64,000 nucleotides of DNA from positions 372,001-436,000 of the forward strand of contig JAJFJQ010000051.1 in NCBI GenBank assembly GCA_021773835.1, written 5' to 3'. The stretch comes from Gammaproteobacteria bacterium. GTDB lineage: Bacteria; Pseudomonadota; Gammaproteobacteria; Ga0077536. Below the pieces are notes generated by a model, which was not told the origin of the DNA, ran no database searches, and was given only the letters and a program-made list of their open reading frames with translations. The position numbers and the translations under genes are program-made. The stretch's first letter is position 1; each line of letters opens with the position of its first letter. Shown one piece after another: positions 8,378-18,469 of the stretch.

Positions 8378-11300
8378 ATGAATGATGTCTCACAGTGGCA
8401 ATTCTGGATTGATCGTGGCGGTACCTTTACGGATATCGTTGCCAAGCACCCGGATGGCCGCCTACTAACACATAAGCTGTTATCGGATAACCCTGAACGT
8501 TATGACGACGCGGCCGTACAGGGAATTCGTAACGTGCTCGAATTACCATCAGCAGCGCCGATTCCGGCTGGCCGGATAGATCACGTAAAAATGGGCACGA
8601 CGGTAGCGACTAATGCGTTACTGGAACGAAAAGGCGATCGGACCTTGCTGGTAACGACTCGAGGTTTTGGTGATGCCTTACGTATTGGTTATCAAAGCCG
8701 GCCGGATCTGTTTGCGCTTCGCATCGCACTACCGGAGTTGCTATACGAACGCGTCATCGAAGTCGATGAACGTATTGGTGGGCGGGGTGAGCTAGTGACG
8801 CCGCTGGACGAAGCGCCGGCGAGATCTACCATGCGCGAGGCTTTCGAATCTGGCATCCGTGCAGTTGCCATAGTTTTCATGCACGCTTACCGCTATCCAG
8901 CGCATGAAGATCGAATCGCGCAAATCGCGAGCGACATCGGGTTTACACAAATATCCGTTAGCCACCGTGTGAGTCCGTTGATGAAAATGATTTCGCGTGG
9001 CGACACCACGGTTGTTGACGCCTACTTGTCGCCGCTGCTGAGGCGTTACGTGGAGCAAGTTGCAGGCGAACTCGGCCGAGACGCCGAGACGCGACCGCGG
9101 TTGATGTTTATGCAATCCAATGGCGGACTAACCGACGCCGAATTATTTCAAGGCAAGGATGCCATCTTATCGGGACCCGCAGGCGGTGTGGTCGGCATGA
9201 CACGCACGGCCGCTATGAGCGGTTACACAAAACTCATTGGATTCGACATGGGCGGTACGTCTACCGACGTCACTCACTACGATGGTGAGTTCGAACGGAG
9301 TTTCGAGACCGAAGTCGCGGGCGTGCGCATGCGCGCACCGATGATGCATATCCATACGGTCGCCGCCGGTGGCGGTTCGATATTGCAGTTTGACGGTGCG
9401 CGTTATCGGGTAGGGCCGGAGTCGGCCGGCGCCAATCCCGGCCCGGCCTGTTACCGCCGCGGTGGTCCGCTAACGGTGACCGATTGCAATGTCTTATTGG
9501 GCAAACTCCAACCCAAACATTTTCCGAAAGTTTTTGGCCCGGATGGAAACGAGCCTTTAGACCACGAGATCGTTCGTCGAAAATTTACCGAACTTGCCGC
9601 AACAATAGCCTCAGCGACGGGCGCGGCGGCGCAATCACCGGAGGCAGTGGCGGAGGGTTTTCTGCGTATTGCTGTGGAAAACATGGCGAACGCTATCAAG
9701 AAAATCTCGGTGCAACGCGGCTACCATCTTGGTGGTTATACCTTGAACTGTTTCGGCGGTGCGGCCGGTCAGCATGCTTGCCTAGTGGCGGATGCGCTTG
9801 GCATGGAGCGTGTGTTCCTCCATCCCTTCGCGGGCGTCCTCAGCGCCTATGGTATGGGTTTGGCAGACGTACGTGCCATGCGCGAGGCGCAGGTTGAGGT
9901 GAGCTTCAACGTCGAGGCAGAAAAATTACTCGGCGACATCTGCGCCGATCTAATCACGGACGGCACACTGGAAGTGGCGAAGCAAGGGGTGAACCGGGAA
10001 GACATTTCGGTTATTCGAAAAGCGCATATTCGATACGAAGGAACCGATACCGCGATATTGGTAGACGTTGCCACAATCGGCGAGATGCAAACATCGTTTG
10101 AGCGGGCGCACCGCCGCCGCTTTGGCTTTATTGCCCATCAACGGAAGCTGGTTATCGAGGCCGTCTCGGTCGAAGTTATTGGTGTTACAGAGCCGCTCGT
10201 CGATCCAAGCCTTGAACAGATTCAGACAGCTGCTCCACAAGCGATCGACAATGTATCGGTTTCGATCGCCGGTCGCCGGCACGATGTGCCACTTTATGAT
10301 CGTGAAGCGCTACTTCCCGGTCATAGCGTCGATGGGCCGGCGACGATAATAGAGGCGACCGGTACGGTTGTGGTCGAAGCTGGTTGGCGAGCGGGGATAA
10401 ATAGCCGCCGACATCTGATTCTGGAACGGTTTATGCCGCGGCCGCAGATGGAAGCGGTCGGCTCAAAGGCAGATCCCGTGATGCTGGAGGTGTTCAATAA
10501 TTTATTTATGTCGATTGCCGAGCAAATGGGCGCAACACTGGCGAACACGGCCTATTCAGTGAATATAAAGGAACGTCTGGATTTCTCGTGTGCCGTTTTC
10601 GATGCGCACGGTAATTTAGTCGCGAATGCGCCGCACGTGCCGGTTCACCTTGGCTCCATGGGGGAGACAATTAAAACCATCATTCGTGCCAATCAGGGAC
10701 AGATCCGAAAAGGTGATGTGTTTGCGCACAACGCACCATATAACGGTGGAACGCATCTGCCGGATGTCACCGTCGTTACGCCGGTGTTTGATGATGCAGG
10801 TGAGCAGATCCTCTTTTATCTCGGTTCGCGCGGCCATCATGCGGACATCGGCGGGCGCACCCCAGGCTCGGCACCACCGGATAGTCGGCATATTGAAGAA
10901 GAAGGCGTACTGATTGACAACTTCCGGGTGATACGCAATGGCGAGTTGCGGGAAGCGGCGACACGGGAGCTGTTTGTGTCTGGTCCATATCCGTGCCGCA
11001 ACGTTGATCAAAATATGGCGGATCTCACAGCGCAAATTGCCGCGAACGAGACAGGTCAACACGAGCTGTCAAAGATGGTTGCTCAATTCGGACTAGATGT
11101 CGTGCACGCCTATATGGCTCATGTTCAGGATAATGCGGAAGAGTCGGTCCGCAGGGTCTTAGACGTGCTAAAGGATGGCGCTTTCAACTATCCAATGGAT
11201 AACGGTTCGAATATTCAAGTACGCATCGAAGTCGATAAAACGACTCGGAGCGCGATTATCGATTTCACCGGTACCTCAGCTCAAGATCCAGGCAACTACA

Positions 11301-11998
11301 ACGCGCCGTTGGCTGTGGCAAAAGCGGCGGTGCTGTATGTATTCCGGACCTTAATCGACGATGCGATCCCGCTGAACGAGGGCTGCATGAAGCCGTTGAC
11401 GATACGGGTGCCGCCGCGAACCCTAATCACGCCCGAATACCCGGCGGCGGTTATCGCCGGCAATACCGAGGTCTCACAAGCTGTTACCGACGCACTCTAT
11501 GGTGCACTTGGGATCCTGGCGTCTTCGCAGGGCACCATGAATAGTTTTGTATATGGCCATCAGCGGTTACAAAACTATGAAACCATTTGCGGCGGTACTG
11601 GCGCCGGCCTTGATTTCGATGGCGCCAGCGCTGTCCAAAGCCACATGACCAACACTCGCATGACGGATCCCGAGGTGCTGGAGTGGCGTTTCCCAGTTCG
11701 GATCGAATCATTCTCCATCCGTACGGGATCTGGCGGTAGGGGGCGCTATCGGGGCGGTGATGGCGCCGTTCGCCGGATGCGTTTTCTGGAGCCGATGACC
11801 GTCACAATACTGTCATCGCACCGGGATACCGATCCCTATGGTTTGGCCGGCGGGCAGGCCGGTGCGCGCGGGCTAAATTACGTGCTACGCGCAGACGGTA
11901 GCCGCGAGGATCTAGCTGGCAACGACGAGGCGCAAATGAATCGCGGTGATCAATGTGTGATCGAAACGCCGGGCGCCGGTGGTTTTGGTGCAGAATAA
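8378..11998 (+). CDS. 5-oxoprolinase / hydantoinase A-B fusion
   Basis: A 1206-residue fusion of the HyuA and HyuB halves, the length expected of bacterial and eukaryotic 5-oxoprolinases. The A half (about 8-690) has [37 protein letters not shown] and [16 protein letters not shown], the actin-like ATPase motifs. The B half (about 705-1205) has [35 protein letters not shown] and a [11 protein letters not shown] metal site. The expected reaction is ATP-dependent ring opening of 5-oxo-L-proline to glutamate or of a related cyclic amide; hydantoin-type substrates are not excluded. It ends in TAA and the next gene is convergent. Confidence 0.88.
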   Translation: MNDVSQWQFWIDRGGTFTDIVAKHPDGRLLTHKLLSDNPERYDDAAVQGIRNVLELPSAAPIPAGRIDHVKMGTTVATNALLERKGDRTLLVTTRGFGDALRIGYQSRPDLFALRIALPELLYERVIEVDERIGGRGELVTPLDEAPARSTMREAFESGIRAVAIVFMHAYRYPAHEDRIAQIASDIGFTQISVSHRVSPLMKMISRGDTTVVDAYLSPLLRRYVEQVAGELGRDAETRPRLMFMQSNGGLTDAELFQGKDAILSGPAGGVVGMTRTAAMSGYTKLIGFDMGGTSTDVTHYDGEFERSFETEVAGVRMRAPMMHIHTVAAGGGSILQFDGARYRVGPESAGANPGPACYRRGGPLTVTDCNVLLGKLQPKHFPKVFGPDGNEPLDHEIVRRKFTELAATIASATGAAAQSPEAVAEGFLRIAVENMANAIKKISVQRGYHLGGYTLNCFGGAAGQHACLVADALGMERVFLHPFAGVLSAYGMGLADVRAMREAQVEVSFNVEAEKLLGDICADLITDGTLEVAKQGVNREDISVIRKAHIRYEGTDTAILVDVATIGEMQTSFERAHRRRFGFIAHQRKLVIEAVSVEVIGVTEPLVDPSLEQIQTAAPQAIDNVSVSIAGRRHDVPLYDREALLPGHSVDGPATIIEATGTVVVEAGWRAGINSRRHLILERFMPRPQMEAVGSKADPVMLEVFNNLFMSIAEQMGATLANTAYSVNIKERLDFSCAVFDAHGNLVANAPHVPVHLGSMGETIKTIIRANQGQIRKGDVFAHNAPYNGGTHLPDVTVVTPVFDDAGEQILFYLGSRGHHADIGGRTPGSAPPDSRHIEEEGVLIDNFRVIRNGELREAATRELFVSGPYPCRNVDQNMADLTAQIAANETGQHELSKMVAQFGLDVVHAYMAHVQDNAEESVRRVLDVLKDGAFNYPMDNGSNIQVRIEVDKTTRSAIIDFTGTSAQDPGNYNAPLAVAKAAVLYVFRTLIDDAIPLNEGCMKPLTIRVPPRTLITPEYPAAVIAGNTEVSQAVTDALYGALGILASSQGTMNSFVYGHQRLQNYETICGGTGAGLDFDGASAVQSHMTNTRMTDPEVLEWRFPVRIESFSIRTGSGGRGRYRGGDGAVRRMRFLEPMTVTILSSHRDTDPYGLAGGQAGARGLNYVLRADGSREDLAGNDEAQMNRGDQCVIETPGAGGFGAE

Positions 11999-12053
11999 GA
12001 AATCGAAACGCTACAAGCTTAGCGCACAAATACCCGCCGCATGGAGACGCTCC

Positions 12054-12833
12054 TCAGCGTGCCCGTTTAAGCGTATTGCGGTCGAAATCACGTTCGGTTA
12101 GACCAGTTTTGAATTGGTAATTGCTCCATACAAGATTCGTACTTTTCCCGGTTTGATGGTTGACCATTTCCATTAATCCAGGACGCCAGTATTTATCCAG
12201 ATACTGATTCCAGTCGCTTGCGACGAGCGTTTTTAGTTCAGCGTTCTTCCGATCATAGTAATCAATCCGGATTGCCCGATAAATTTCTTTGTCGAGCCAC
12301 ACGACTTGCCGCGTATAGCCGGAATTTTCGTACACGGGGTAGGCCTCGATGACAAAACAGTCGCGACCGTCGAGCGGTTCGTCGCGGAGCCATTTGTAGG
12401 TGTATTTGTCGACTTCTTGTGAAGCCAGATCCTCGTAGGCGAATTCGCTGCCGACAAACGGTCCAGATTTATTCGCCGATGCGATTCGTTTCACTCGCTT
12501 CAGTGCCGGCAGATAAAGCCACTGTTCATCTGGGACCACGGAATGCGTATAACTTAAAAATGCGGTGCCCTTAATGTCTCTCGGCGCGTCGAATATAGAC
12601 AAACTTTTATCGCCGTCGCCATCGACCTCGAGTGTATCGATGCGGATAGAACGTTCACTTTCCTGGCCCTGCCTATTTTTTAATATCATCTTTAATTCGG
12701 CTTTTGAATCCACCCAACCAAGATCGCGTTTATCCGCTTCTTGGATGATCGCGAGCCCTTTTTCTTCCGGTGTTTGTGCGGCGATTGGGAAGGGCGCAAG
12801 CGCAATCAATAACGCAATTAGAAAATTATGCAT
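12054..12833 (-). CDS. Outer-membrane lipoprotein-sorting-like protein (LolA fold)
   Basis: A 259-residue secreted protein with a clear signal peptide (MHNFLIALLIALAPFPIAAQ). The mature part has IKGTAFLSYTHSVVPDEQWLY and LPALKRVKRIASANKSGPF, typical of the LolA-like family often paired with MMPL exporters. It probably binds lipid or lipoprotein in the periplasm on behalf of that exporter. The ATG at 12833 has GGAG upstream and overlaps the end of the exporter gene by 8 bases; a TTG six codons earlier also fits the frame but has no better signal. It is the last gene of the TetR-MMPL operon. Confidence 0.8.
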   Translation of the reverse strand: MHNFLIALLIALAPFPIAAQTPEEKGLAIIQEADKRDLGWVDSKAELKMILKNRQGQESERSIRIDTLEVDGDGDKSLSIFDAPRDIKGTAFLSYTHSVVPDEQWLYLPALKRVKRIASANKSGPFVGSEFAYEDLASQEVDKYTYKWLRDEPLDGRDCFVIEAYPVYENSGYTRQVVWLDKEIYRAIRIDYYDRKNAELKTLVASDWNQYLDKYWRPGLMEMVNHQTGKSTNLVWSNYQFKTGLTERDFDRNTLKRAR

Positions 12834-15129
12834 GGACGGTTTTCTCCTCAATTTTCATTAGCAGTGGCGGCAACATCAAAAACACCATGACGAGCGCGAG
12901 AGTGATGATGACGGAGGTCATGAGACCCATGCCGGAGTTCATCTTGAACGCTGAAGTTGCCAGCACTGAGAATCCAACGACCAGGGTAATTGACGTGATA
13001 ACCAGTGCACGTCCGACGGTGCTAAAAGCGTAGCGCACGGCGTCTTGTGAACTCAGGCCGTTCTCGCGCCGTGCCCGCAGATATTTCGACAGGAAATGCA
13101 CCGTGTCATCTATCACGATACCAAAGGTCATGCCCGCCACGATCGAAAGTGATAGACCAACCTCACCGACAAAAATTCCCCACATGCCGAATCCAACTGC
13201 CGCAGGTGCGAGGTTAGGTAGGAGGCTGACGATGCCGAGCCGGAGCGAGCGCAGCGCGATGATCAAAATCCCTGATATCAAGACCAACGCGAGTGTTGTA
13301 CCTACGATCATTGCGACAATATTGCGCTGGCCGATGTAGGAGAACATGAGGCTAACACCGGCGCTGTCGGTGTGATCAAACGACGATGCATTATTTTCCG
13401 TCCATGCCAACGCCCGATCGTTCAAGGCAATCATTTCTTTGCTCGAGATCACACCGATGGTCGCGGTTACCCGGGTTGACGACTTGTCGACGTTGACCTG
13501 ATTGTTGATATCGAGTCCATAGGGCAGCGACATTTCGTAGAGCAGTAGATACTGAGCCGCAAGGTCACGTTCTTCGGGCAGCCGATAATAGGTTTCGTCG
13601 TCGCCGTGCATGTTCTTATTGAGGCGTTTCATGATGTTGGTGAAACGGTCAACATGGACAATTTCCGGTTGCGACTCCAGCCACTGCGCGAAGGCTTCGA
13701 TGTCGGATTGAAACGCCGGGTCGCTGATGCCGCCGGAACTCCCGGAGTCAATCGAATAGTTTATAAAATCGACCCCGGTTAGATTGTCGATCATGAAGTC
13801 GGTGTCGTTGCGAAAATTAATCGATTTGTCGAAGTAGAATAGAAACGTGTCGTCGAGTTGGTTCCGCGGCAGATTGGCGACGGTGGCAATGATAACGACC
13901 GTCATGCCGATCAGCAGTCGCTGTCGATGCGCGATGACGAATTCAGCTAACGCTGACATGTTCTTGGTGTCGTGTTCGGTTGCCTGTTTCACCCGCACCG
14001 GTAGTAGCGTCATCATGGCCGGCAAAAACGAAACTGTCAGTAGAAAGGAGGTCGCGACACCGATCGAAACCAATGTGCCGAGATGATTGAACGGCGGGAC
14101 TTCGGAAAAATTCATCGTCAGAAAACCGATCGCGGTAGTAGCGCTAGCAAGGAATACTGGCTGAAGATTAATGCGGAGACTTTCTTCCATCGCGTCGAGC
14201 TTGGATTTTCCGTCGCGCATGCCCTGGATGAAAGTGACCAATACGTGTACGGAGTTAGCGACCGCGACAGTAAGGATGATGATTGGTGAAGAGGATGATA
14301 CGGCGGTTAAGGGGTAGCCGATGTAGCCGCCCGCTCCCATAGCGGCCCCAATCGAGAACAGGATCACCATTAACGTGACCATGGTGCCAAAAAATCCACC
14401 GACTAACAGGGCAATGATGGCTAACATCAGTACAAAGCTGATCGGTATCAAGGTCGTTGAGTCGGCCATTGCACTTTCAAAAAACGCGGCGTCCATCATG
14501 ACCATTCCGCTGAGGTAAATGTCGATATCCGGGTGGCGCTGTTTGAACAGCTTGACGGCATCACGGACGTGCGCCGTGATAACCTGGCCTGCTTCCGCGC
14601 GCTCGTCGATCGGCATCTGCACTGTGATGTTGATCGCAGTGACGTGAGCCGCTGCCGATATGAGTCGATTTTTCAGCGATGGTTCCGCTAGGACCGCGGC
14701 GCGTGCGGCTACCAATGCCTCGTCGCTTAAAGTCTCGGCATCGGTGATCATGTCGCGGACAATCAGATCATCGGCTTCGGCTTCGGTATATTGAAAATTG
14801 GTGACCGAGTCGACCCGATTTGAGTAAGGCACCTGCCACGCCTCGTTTGTCAGTTCCTCAATGGCCGCGAGCGTGTTTCGAGTAAATACGTCACCATCGT
14901 TGGGCGCCAGAATAATCATAACGTTATCGTCTTTGACGTAGGTATTTTCTACGTTCTCAAAGGCGATAAGTTCAGGGTTGTCGTCGCTAAAAAATGCGCG
15001 GTAACTAGAATCGAAACGCAAGTTACCGGCGCCGTAACTGAGTGCGACGACGCTGGCAAGAGATACAGCGATGATCAGCAAGCGATTCTGGATAACCCAG
15101 CGCGCGTAGAGGGTTTCGAATTTATTCAT
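12826..15129 (-). CDS. MMPL/RND-family exporter
   Basis: A 767-residue RND-superfamily transporter of the MMPL type. It has an N-terminal membrane helix, a first large periplasmic loop (about 40-220), then a helix block. A second loop (about 430-600) is followed by a final block containing IVAGMTFGIVIDDTVHFLSKYLRA (about 669-692), the conserved Asp-bearing helix that relays protons. The first block carries an equivalent VAVANSVHVLVTFIQGM. Relatives move hydrophobic lipids or hopanoids to the outer membrane. Pairing with a LolA-like secreted protein supports lipid export. It starts 41 bases after the TetR gene on the same strand. Confidence 0.85.
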   Translation of the reverse strand: MNKFETLYARWVIQNRLLIIAVSLASVVALSYGAGNLRFDSSYRAFFSDDNPELIAFENVENTYVKDDNVMIILAPNDGDVFTRNTLAAIEELTNEAWQVPYSNRVDSVTNFQYTEAEADDLIVRDMITDAETLSDEALVAARAAVLAEPSLKNRLISAAAHVTAINITVQMPIDERAEAGQVITAHVRDAVKLFKQRHPDIDIYLSGMVMMDAAFFESAMADSTTLIPISFVLMLAIIALLVGGFFGTMVTLMVILFSIGAAMGAGGYIGYPLTAVSSSSPIIILTVAVANSVHVLVTFIQGMRDGKSKLDAMEESLRINLQPVFLASATTAIGFLTMNFSEVPPFNHLGTLVSIGVATSFLLTVSFLPAMMTLLPVRVKQATEHDTKNMSALAEFVIAHRQRLLIGMTVVIIATVANLPRNQLDDTFLFYFDKSINFRNDTDFMIDNLTGVDFINYSIDSGSSGGISDPAFQSDIEAFAQWLESQPEIVHVDRFTNIMKRLNKNMHGDDETYYRLPEERDLAAQYLLLYEMSLPYGLDINNQVNVDKSSTRVTATIGVISSKEMIALNDRALAWTENNASSFDHTDSAGVSLMFSYIGQRNIVAMIVGTTLALVLISGILIIALRSLRLGIVSLLPNLAPAAVGFGMWGIFVGEVGLSLSIVAGMTFGIVIDDTVHFLSKYLRARRENGLSSQDAVRYAFSTVGRALVITSITLVVGFSVLATSAFKMNSGMGLMTSVIITLALVMVFLMLPPLLMKIEEKTVHA

Positions 15130-15170
15130 AGTACGAGGCTCAAGATTACGCGTGGGATCGACAGTGGGCG

Positions 15171-15791
15171 CTAGTCATGCTTGCTCGTCTTTGAGCGCAG
15201 ACCATCGAGTAGTAGTCGAACTACGCCTGCGGCGCGCTCGTCGAATTCACGACGATCGTATAGACCAATGAAGATTGGGATGTCGAACAATGCGAAGGCG
15301 CTAAAGACATTACGAGCACAAGTATCGATATCATCGATCGCAAATTCGCCTAGTTCATTTCCGGCGCTTAGGATCTCTCGAATCAACGCAAAGTGGATTT
15401 CATGCTTGGAACGGATGAGGTCACTGCGCTCACGCGTGATCGTATCCACCAGTTCGCCAATCATGGAATCGTCGCCCGCTAATGCATGGCTATCGGCCAC
15501 CAGTTCGGCGGCGTAGCTTAAAAGCTTCTCACTCGGCGAGCGATTAGCATCGCGGACGATAGCGCGTAGCGCCTGCAAGCGTTCATCCAGGCAGCGTGTC
15601 GCACACTCGGCAACGATGTCTTGCTTATTCTCGAAGTATCGATAGAGGTTTGCCGCAGACATGCCGGCCGCCTCGGCGATTTCCGCCATGGTCGTCTTGT
15701 GGTAGCCGAAGCGCAGCAGTCGTATTTGCGCCGCATTAAGAATGGCTTCACGGGTCGCATCGGGCGGGTTTTGTGTTGGGTCGGCTGCCAT
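15171..15791 (-). CDS. TetR-family transcriptional regulator
   Basis: A 206-residue TetR/AcrR repressor. The N-terminal helix-turn-helix region reads ATREAILNAAQIRLLRFGYH then TTMAEIAEAAGMSAANLYRYF (about 13-53). The C-terminal domain (about 80-200) is ligand-binding and unlike its neighbours in sequence. It is the first gene of the operon with the MMPL exporter and LolA-like protein, and a perfect inverted repeat lies 16 bases upstream of its ATG, so autoregulation and control of the exporter are likely. The inducer is unknown. Confidence 0.88.
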   Translation of the reverse strand: MAADPTQNPPDATREAILNAAQIRLLRFGYHKTTMAEIAEAAGMSAANLYRYFENKQDIVAECATRCLDERLQALRAIVRDANRSPSEKLLSYAAELVADSHALAGDDSMIGELVDTITRERSDLIRSKHEIHFALIREILSAGNELGEFAIDDIDTCARNVFSAFALFDIPIFIGLYDRREFDERAAGVVRLLLDGLRSKTSKHD

Positions 15792-15806
15792 TACGGTCCG
15801 GGTGAT

Positions 15807-15834
15807 TTCTGAATATTTAAGATATTATTCAGAA
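15807..15834. promoter_or_regulatory. Candidate TetR operator (9-bp inverted repeat)
   Basis: TTCTGAATA, a 10-base spacer (TTTAAGATAT) and TATTCAGAA form a perfect 9-bp inverted repeat in an AT-rich patch, centred about 30 bases upstream of the TetR gene start. Half-sites of this size and the TGAATA/TATTCA core are typical of TetR-family operators. Its position suggests it overlaps the operon promoter and mediates autorepression. Direct binding is inferred. Confidence 0.6.
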
Positions 15835-15909
15835 TTATCCATGATCCCATGGAATTATGCACGCACGAGGAGGTTTTGCCCGCTTGGAATCGGGGCGCTT
15901 AGGCTATTT

Positions 15910-16989
15910 TCATTCGCCAGTCGTTACCGCGGAGCGGCTTTGGCCCTGGATGAACGAGAAAATGCGGCGCGCCGCTAGCGCGTGACCGGCGGGGTTCCAG
16001 TGTCCATCATATTTGAAATACAAGCGCTCGCCCGTGGTGCGTTGGTGCTTAACCGCAATTTCCGTGAAATCGATTACCTCTATCCCGGCATCCCGTAGTC
16101 CCCGGTGCAGGCGTTGATTCATCGTAAACCGATGGGCTTCAGCGTCCTCACCATACTCCATGACTGCTTCGGCCCAGATCTCGTCATCGACTTGTTCTCG
16201 GGTTGGGATCAGCAGCACTATCACCCGACGCCCGTCTGCATGGATGTCACGGACGAGTTTTGTTGTGAAGTCCAATGTGTGGGGCACGGCGGATTGGATC
16301 ACGGATTCGGCATAAATATTCGGGGGCCGTGGTCGATAGCAGGCACCAAGTGACTTGCACAGCCTAAACAATATTGGATTCGTTTTGACGACGTAGTTGA
16401 GGACCGCGTAGGTTGCAACGTTCGATCCAAGAAATACCTTCAGTTTGTATTTCCAGCCGTCACCAAACTCGTTCCCAAGCTGCAGTCGGCCATCTGGTGG
16501 GTGGGCCGTTCGCAGCACGTCATTGCCGACGAATAGCCCAATAAAGACGTTGTTGATCGCCGCGACATCCCGAAAAATAGTTTCATAGACACGTCGATAG
16601 GTTGGTAAGCCGGTATCGTAGTGACCAGCGTTATACACATGTATAGTCGAATCGACGGATCGATATAGGATTTCTAATTGCTTTGGATAACTATCGTTCA
16701 GTGCAACGCCTTTTCCTTCCGTAAATGAGTCGCCAAGTATCAAAGTAGTGCCATCGGGAATTTCAGACAGTGTTCTATCGTTGCGAAAACCGTCGGCATT
16801 AATCCGCACTTCGTGATCCCATTCAAGATGTCGCGAGCGCTCGATTTGGTTCGGCACGTAAGTCGTGTCGTTGTTTAACAAGGTCGGAACGAAGGCGAGT
16901 CGCTCAGGCATAATCAGGCGCAGACTCACCTCCAAGATCCCTAACGATACAAGGGTTGAAAAGACCAACAGCAGCAGATTTTTATACAT
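15910..16989 (-). CDS. SGNH/GDSL-family hydrolase, membrane-anchored
   Basis: A 359-residue protein with an N-terminal hydrophobic anchor or uncleaved signal (LLLLVFSTLVSLGILEVSL, about 5-23). It has the SGNH blocks: ILGDSFTEGKG (nucleophile Ser, about 85-95), GLFVGNDV (block III, about 151-158) and YFKYDGHWNPAGH (catalytic Asp and His, about 328-340). It probably hydrolyses or transfers acyl groups on a periplasmic or surface polymer; related proteins act in polysaccharide acetylation. No polysaccharide operon is nearby. It is followed on the same strand by the TetR gene 118 bases away but looks independent. Confidence 0.8.
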   Translation of the reverse strand: MYKNLLLLVFSTLVSLGILEVSLRLIMPERLAFVPTLLNNDTTYVPNQIERSRHLEWDHEVRINADGFRNDRTLSEIPDGTTLILGDSFTEGKGVALNDSYPKQLEILYRSVDSTIHVYNAGHYDTGLPTYRRVYETIFRDVAAINNVFIGLFVGNDVLRTAHPPDGRLQLGNEFGDGWKYKLKVFLGSNVATYAVLNYVVKTNPILFRLCKSLGACYRPRPPNIYAESVIQSAVPHTLDFTTKLVRDIHADGRRVIVLLIPTREQVDDEIWAEAVMEYGEDAEAHRFTMNQRLHRGLRDAGIEVIDFTEIAVKHQRTTGERLYFKYDGHWNPAGHALAARRIFSFIQGQSRSAVTTGE

Positions 16990-17352
16990 CGAACAAGGTC
17001 GGCTCGTCTCGTCTCCACGCTGCAGCAGCGCGTTTCAAGAATTGTAGCGTCGCGTGCGCGCCGGCGATATACGGCGCATGATCCATGCGAAAGATCCCCC
17101 GTTTTGCATTCCCACGGCGACTGCGCTGCTGCTGGCGACGCGGCTGCGATTATCGCCAATGCTAAGCTAAATTCTTCGTTAGTGAGATAATTGGTTAAAA
17201 ATGCGAAACATTATGGCGCCTTGTTTATACCGGCCTGATACCGCTCGAAATCATTGCACTAAAATGATGCAATGGCGTAGGTGCATAGAGTTGCAGGCCG
17301 AGCAATCGTCGCTACCATAACCTATAGTAACCAGCCAACGGGGGGCGTAACC
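16990..17352. other. Intergenic region between divergent genes
   Basis: This 363-base stretch separates the minus-strand SGNH hydrolase from the plus-strand CBS-domain gene. I see no convincing coding sequence, RNA gene or intrinsic terminator. It must hold the two divergent promoters. An AT-richer patch at about 17165-17235 is the most promoter-like part, but no clean -35/-10 pair stands out. Confidence 0.5.
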
Positions 17353-17787
17353 ATGACCGCACGAACGATTAGAGACACGCTCGAAGGACAACGGCTGGTA
17401 ACCGCGCAATCAACGATGACGGTAGCCGAAGTCGCGGCCATGATGAAAGCCGACTCGATGGGCGCGATCCTAGTGCTGGCCGACACCGAACTCGTCGGGA
17501 TCTTCACCGAACGTGATGCGCTATTTCGTGTCGCGGCTGAGGGCCTTGATCCAAACCAAACTAGTATCGCCGAGGTGATGACCCCGGATCCCATGACGAT
17601 CGGTCCCGATAAGCCATTCACCGATGCGCTGGAGTTGATGCATGGCGGCCAGTATCGCCATGTGCCCGTGGTCGAGAACGGTGGACCTATCGGTATGGTG
17701 TCGTCCAGAGATGCCATGGGCCCGGAACTCGAGCAATTTATGTACACGAAGATCCTTCAAGAACAGGCATTTGACGTGTTGGCATGA
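17353..17787 (+). CDS. CBS-domain protein
   Basis: A 144-residue protein made of two CBS motifs: QRLVTAQSTMTVAEVAAMM through LVGIFTERDALFRV (about 12-63), and VMTPDPMTIGPDKPFTDAL through HVPVVENGGPIGMVSSRDA (about 75-127). Paired CBS domains bind adenosyl nucleotides and regulate partner enzymes. The ATG at 17353 was chosen because GGGG precedes it and homology starts there; an upstream in-frame start at 17281 lacks support. It ends 12 bases before the UGSC selenoprotein gene, so co-transcription and a regulatory link are plausible inferences. Confidence 0.85.
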   Translation: MTARTIRDTLEGQRLVTAQSTMTVAEVAAMMKADSMGAILVLADTELVGIFTERDALFRVAAEGLDPNQTSIAEVMTPDPMTIGPDKPFTDALELMHGGQYRHVPVVENGGPIGMVSSRDAMGPELEQFMYTKILQEQAFDVLA

Positions 17788-17799
17788 GCGAGCAAAACG

Positions 17800-18450
17800 A
17801 TGGATGAAATAGAAGTCTTTGTACCGATTGCCGAATCTCGGATCGTGGAGCGTTCACTAGCGCCTCGGTTACCCGGACTTAAGGGCGCGCGGATCGGATG
17901 GCTCGATAACATGAAGGCGAATGCGCCAGAGCTACTGCGCGATCTCGCCGCGGCTTTACGCGACTGTGGTGCCGATGGCGAAATGATTTTCGCGTCAAAA
18001 AATGCGACCGCGGCCGCGCCGGAATCCGTAGTTGCCCACTTGCGCACCTGCGACGCGGTGGTACTCGCGATCTCGGACTGAGGATCCTGTACGTCGTGGA
18101 GTGTCCATGACTCGATTGAGCTTGAGGAAGCCGGGATCCCAACGGCGGTAGTTTGTAGCGACGAATTTGGCCCGTTAGCGCGCGCCGAATCTCAAGTATT
18201 GGGGCAGCGGGCGTTGCCACTCATCCCTATTCCGCATCCGCTCGCCGGTAACGACGGAGAATTGGTCGAAGCGAAAGCGTGCGCCATTGCGGACGAAGTA
18301 GCGACCGCGCTCACCGATCCGGTCGCGGCGCTCCATGCCCGCTATGAATCTCAATTTTTGGGTTTGACCGAGCGCCGGCTGGATGGCGGTGCGGTGTGCG
18401 TGGATGAGGTGTGTGCAATCGACCCTGCAGCGATGAGGATACCAGCCTGA
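17800..18450 (+). CDS. UGSC-motif selenoprotein (in-frame TGA = Sec94)
   Basis: Translated through the TGA at 18079-18081, this is one 216-residue protein with selenocysteine at residue 94 followed by Gly-Ser-Cys (U94-G-S-C97). Without Sec it breaks into a 93-residue ORF and a second in-frame piece. Three things support readthrough: the frame stays open for 122 codons after the TGA; the second copy at 56817 has the same GSCTS-x-x-V-x-D-x-I-x-L motif after its TGA; and selA, selB and tRNA-Sec are in the window. The region before Sec (CDAVVLAIS) is a beta-strand ending at the active site, recalling the Sec-bearing B subunits of glycine/proline reductases. A Sec-x-x-Cys redox role is inferred; the substrate is unknown. 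UGSC proteins are known from marine metagenomes. Confidence 0.85.
18095..18109 (+). promoter_or_regulatory. Candidate bacterial SECIS hairpin
   Basis: CGTGGA, loop GTG, TCCATG forms a 6-bp stem (one G-U pair) starting 13 bases after the Sec TGA, with a GU-containing apical loop 19 bases after it. Bacterial SECIS elements recognised by SelB lie inside the coding region just after the UGA, and the E. coli fdhF minimal hairpin starts 11 bases downstream. Position, size and loop fit. Function is inferred. Confidence 0.6.
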
Positions 18451-18469
18451 CACATCGCGCGCGCGCATC

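Noticed and set aside
10616-11062. A 148-codon minus-strand frame within the oxoprolinase gene.
   Set aside because: It lies opposite a well-conserved HyuB domain and shows no family features or ribosome site.
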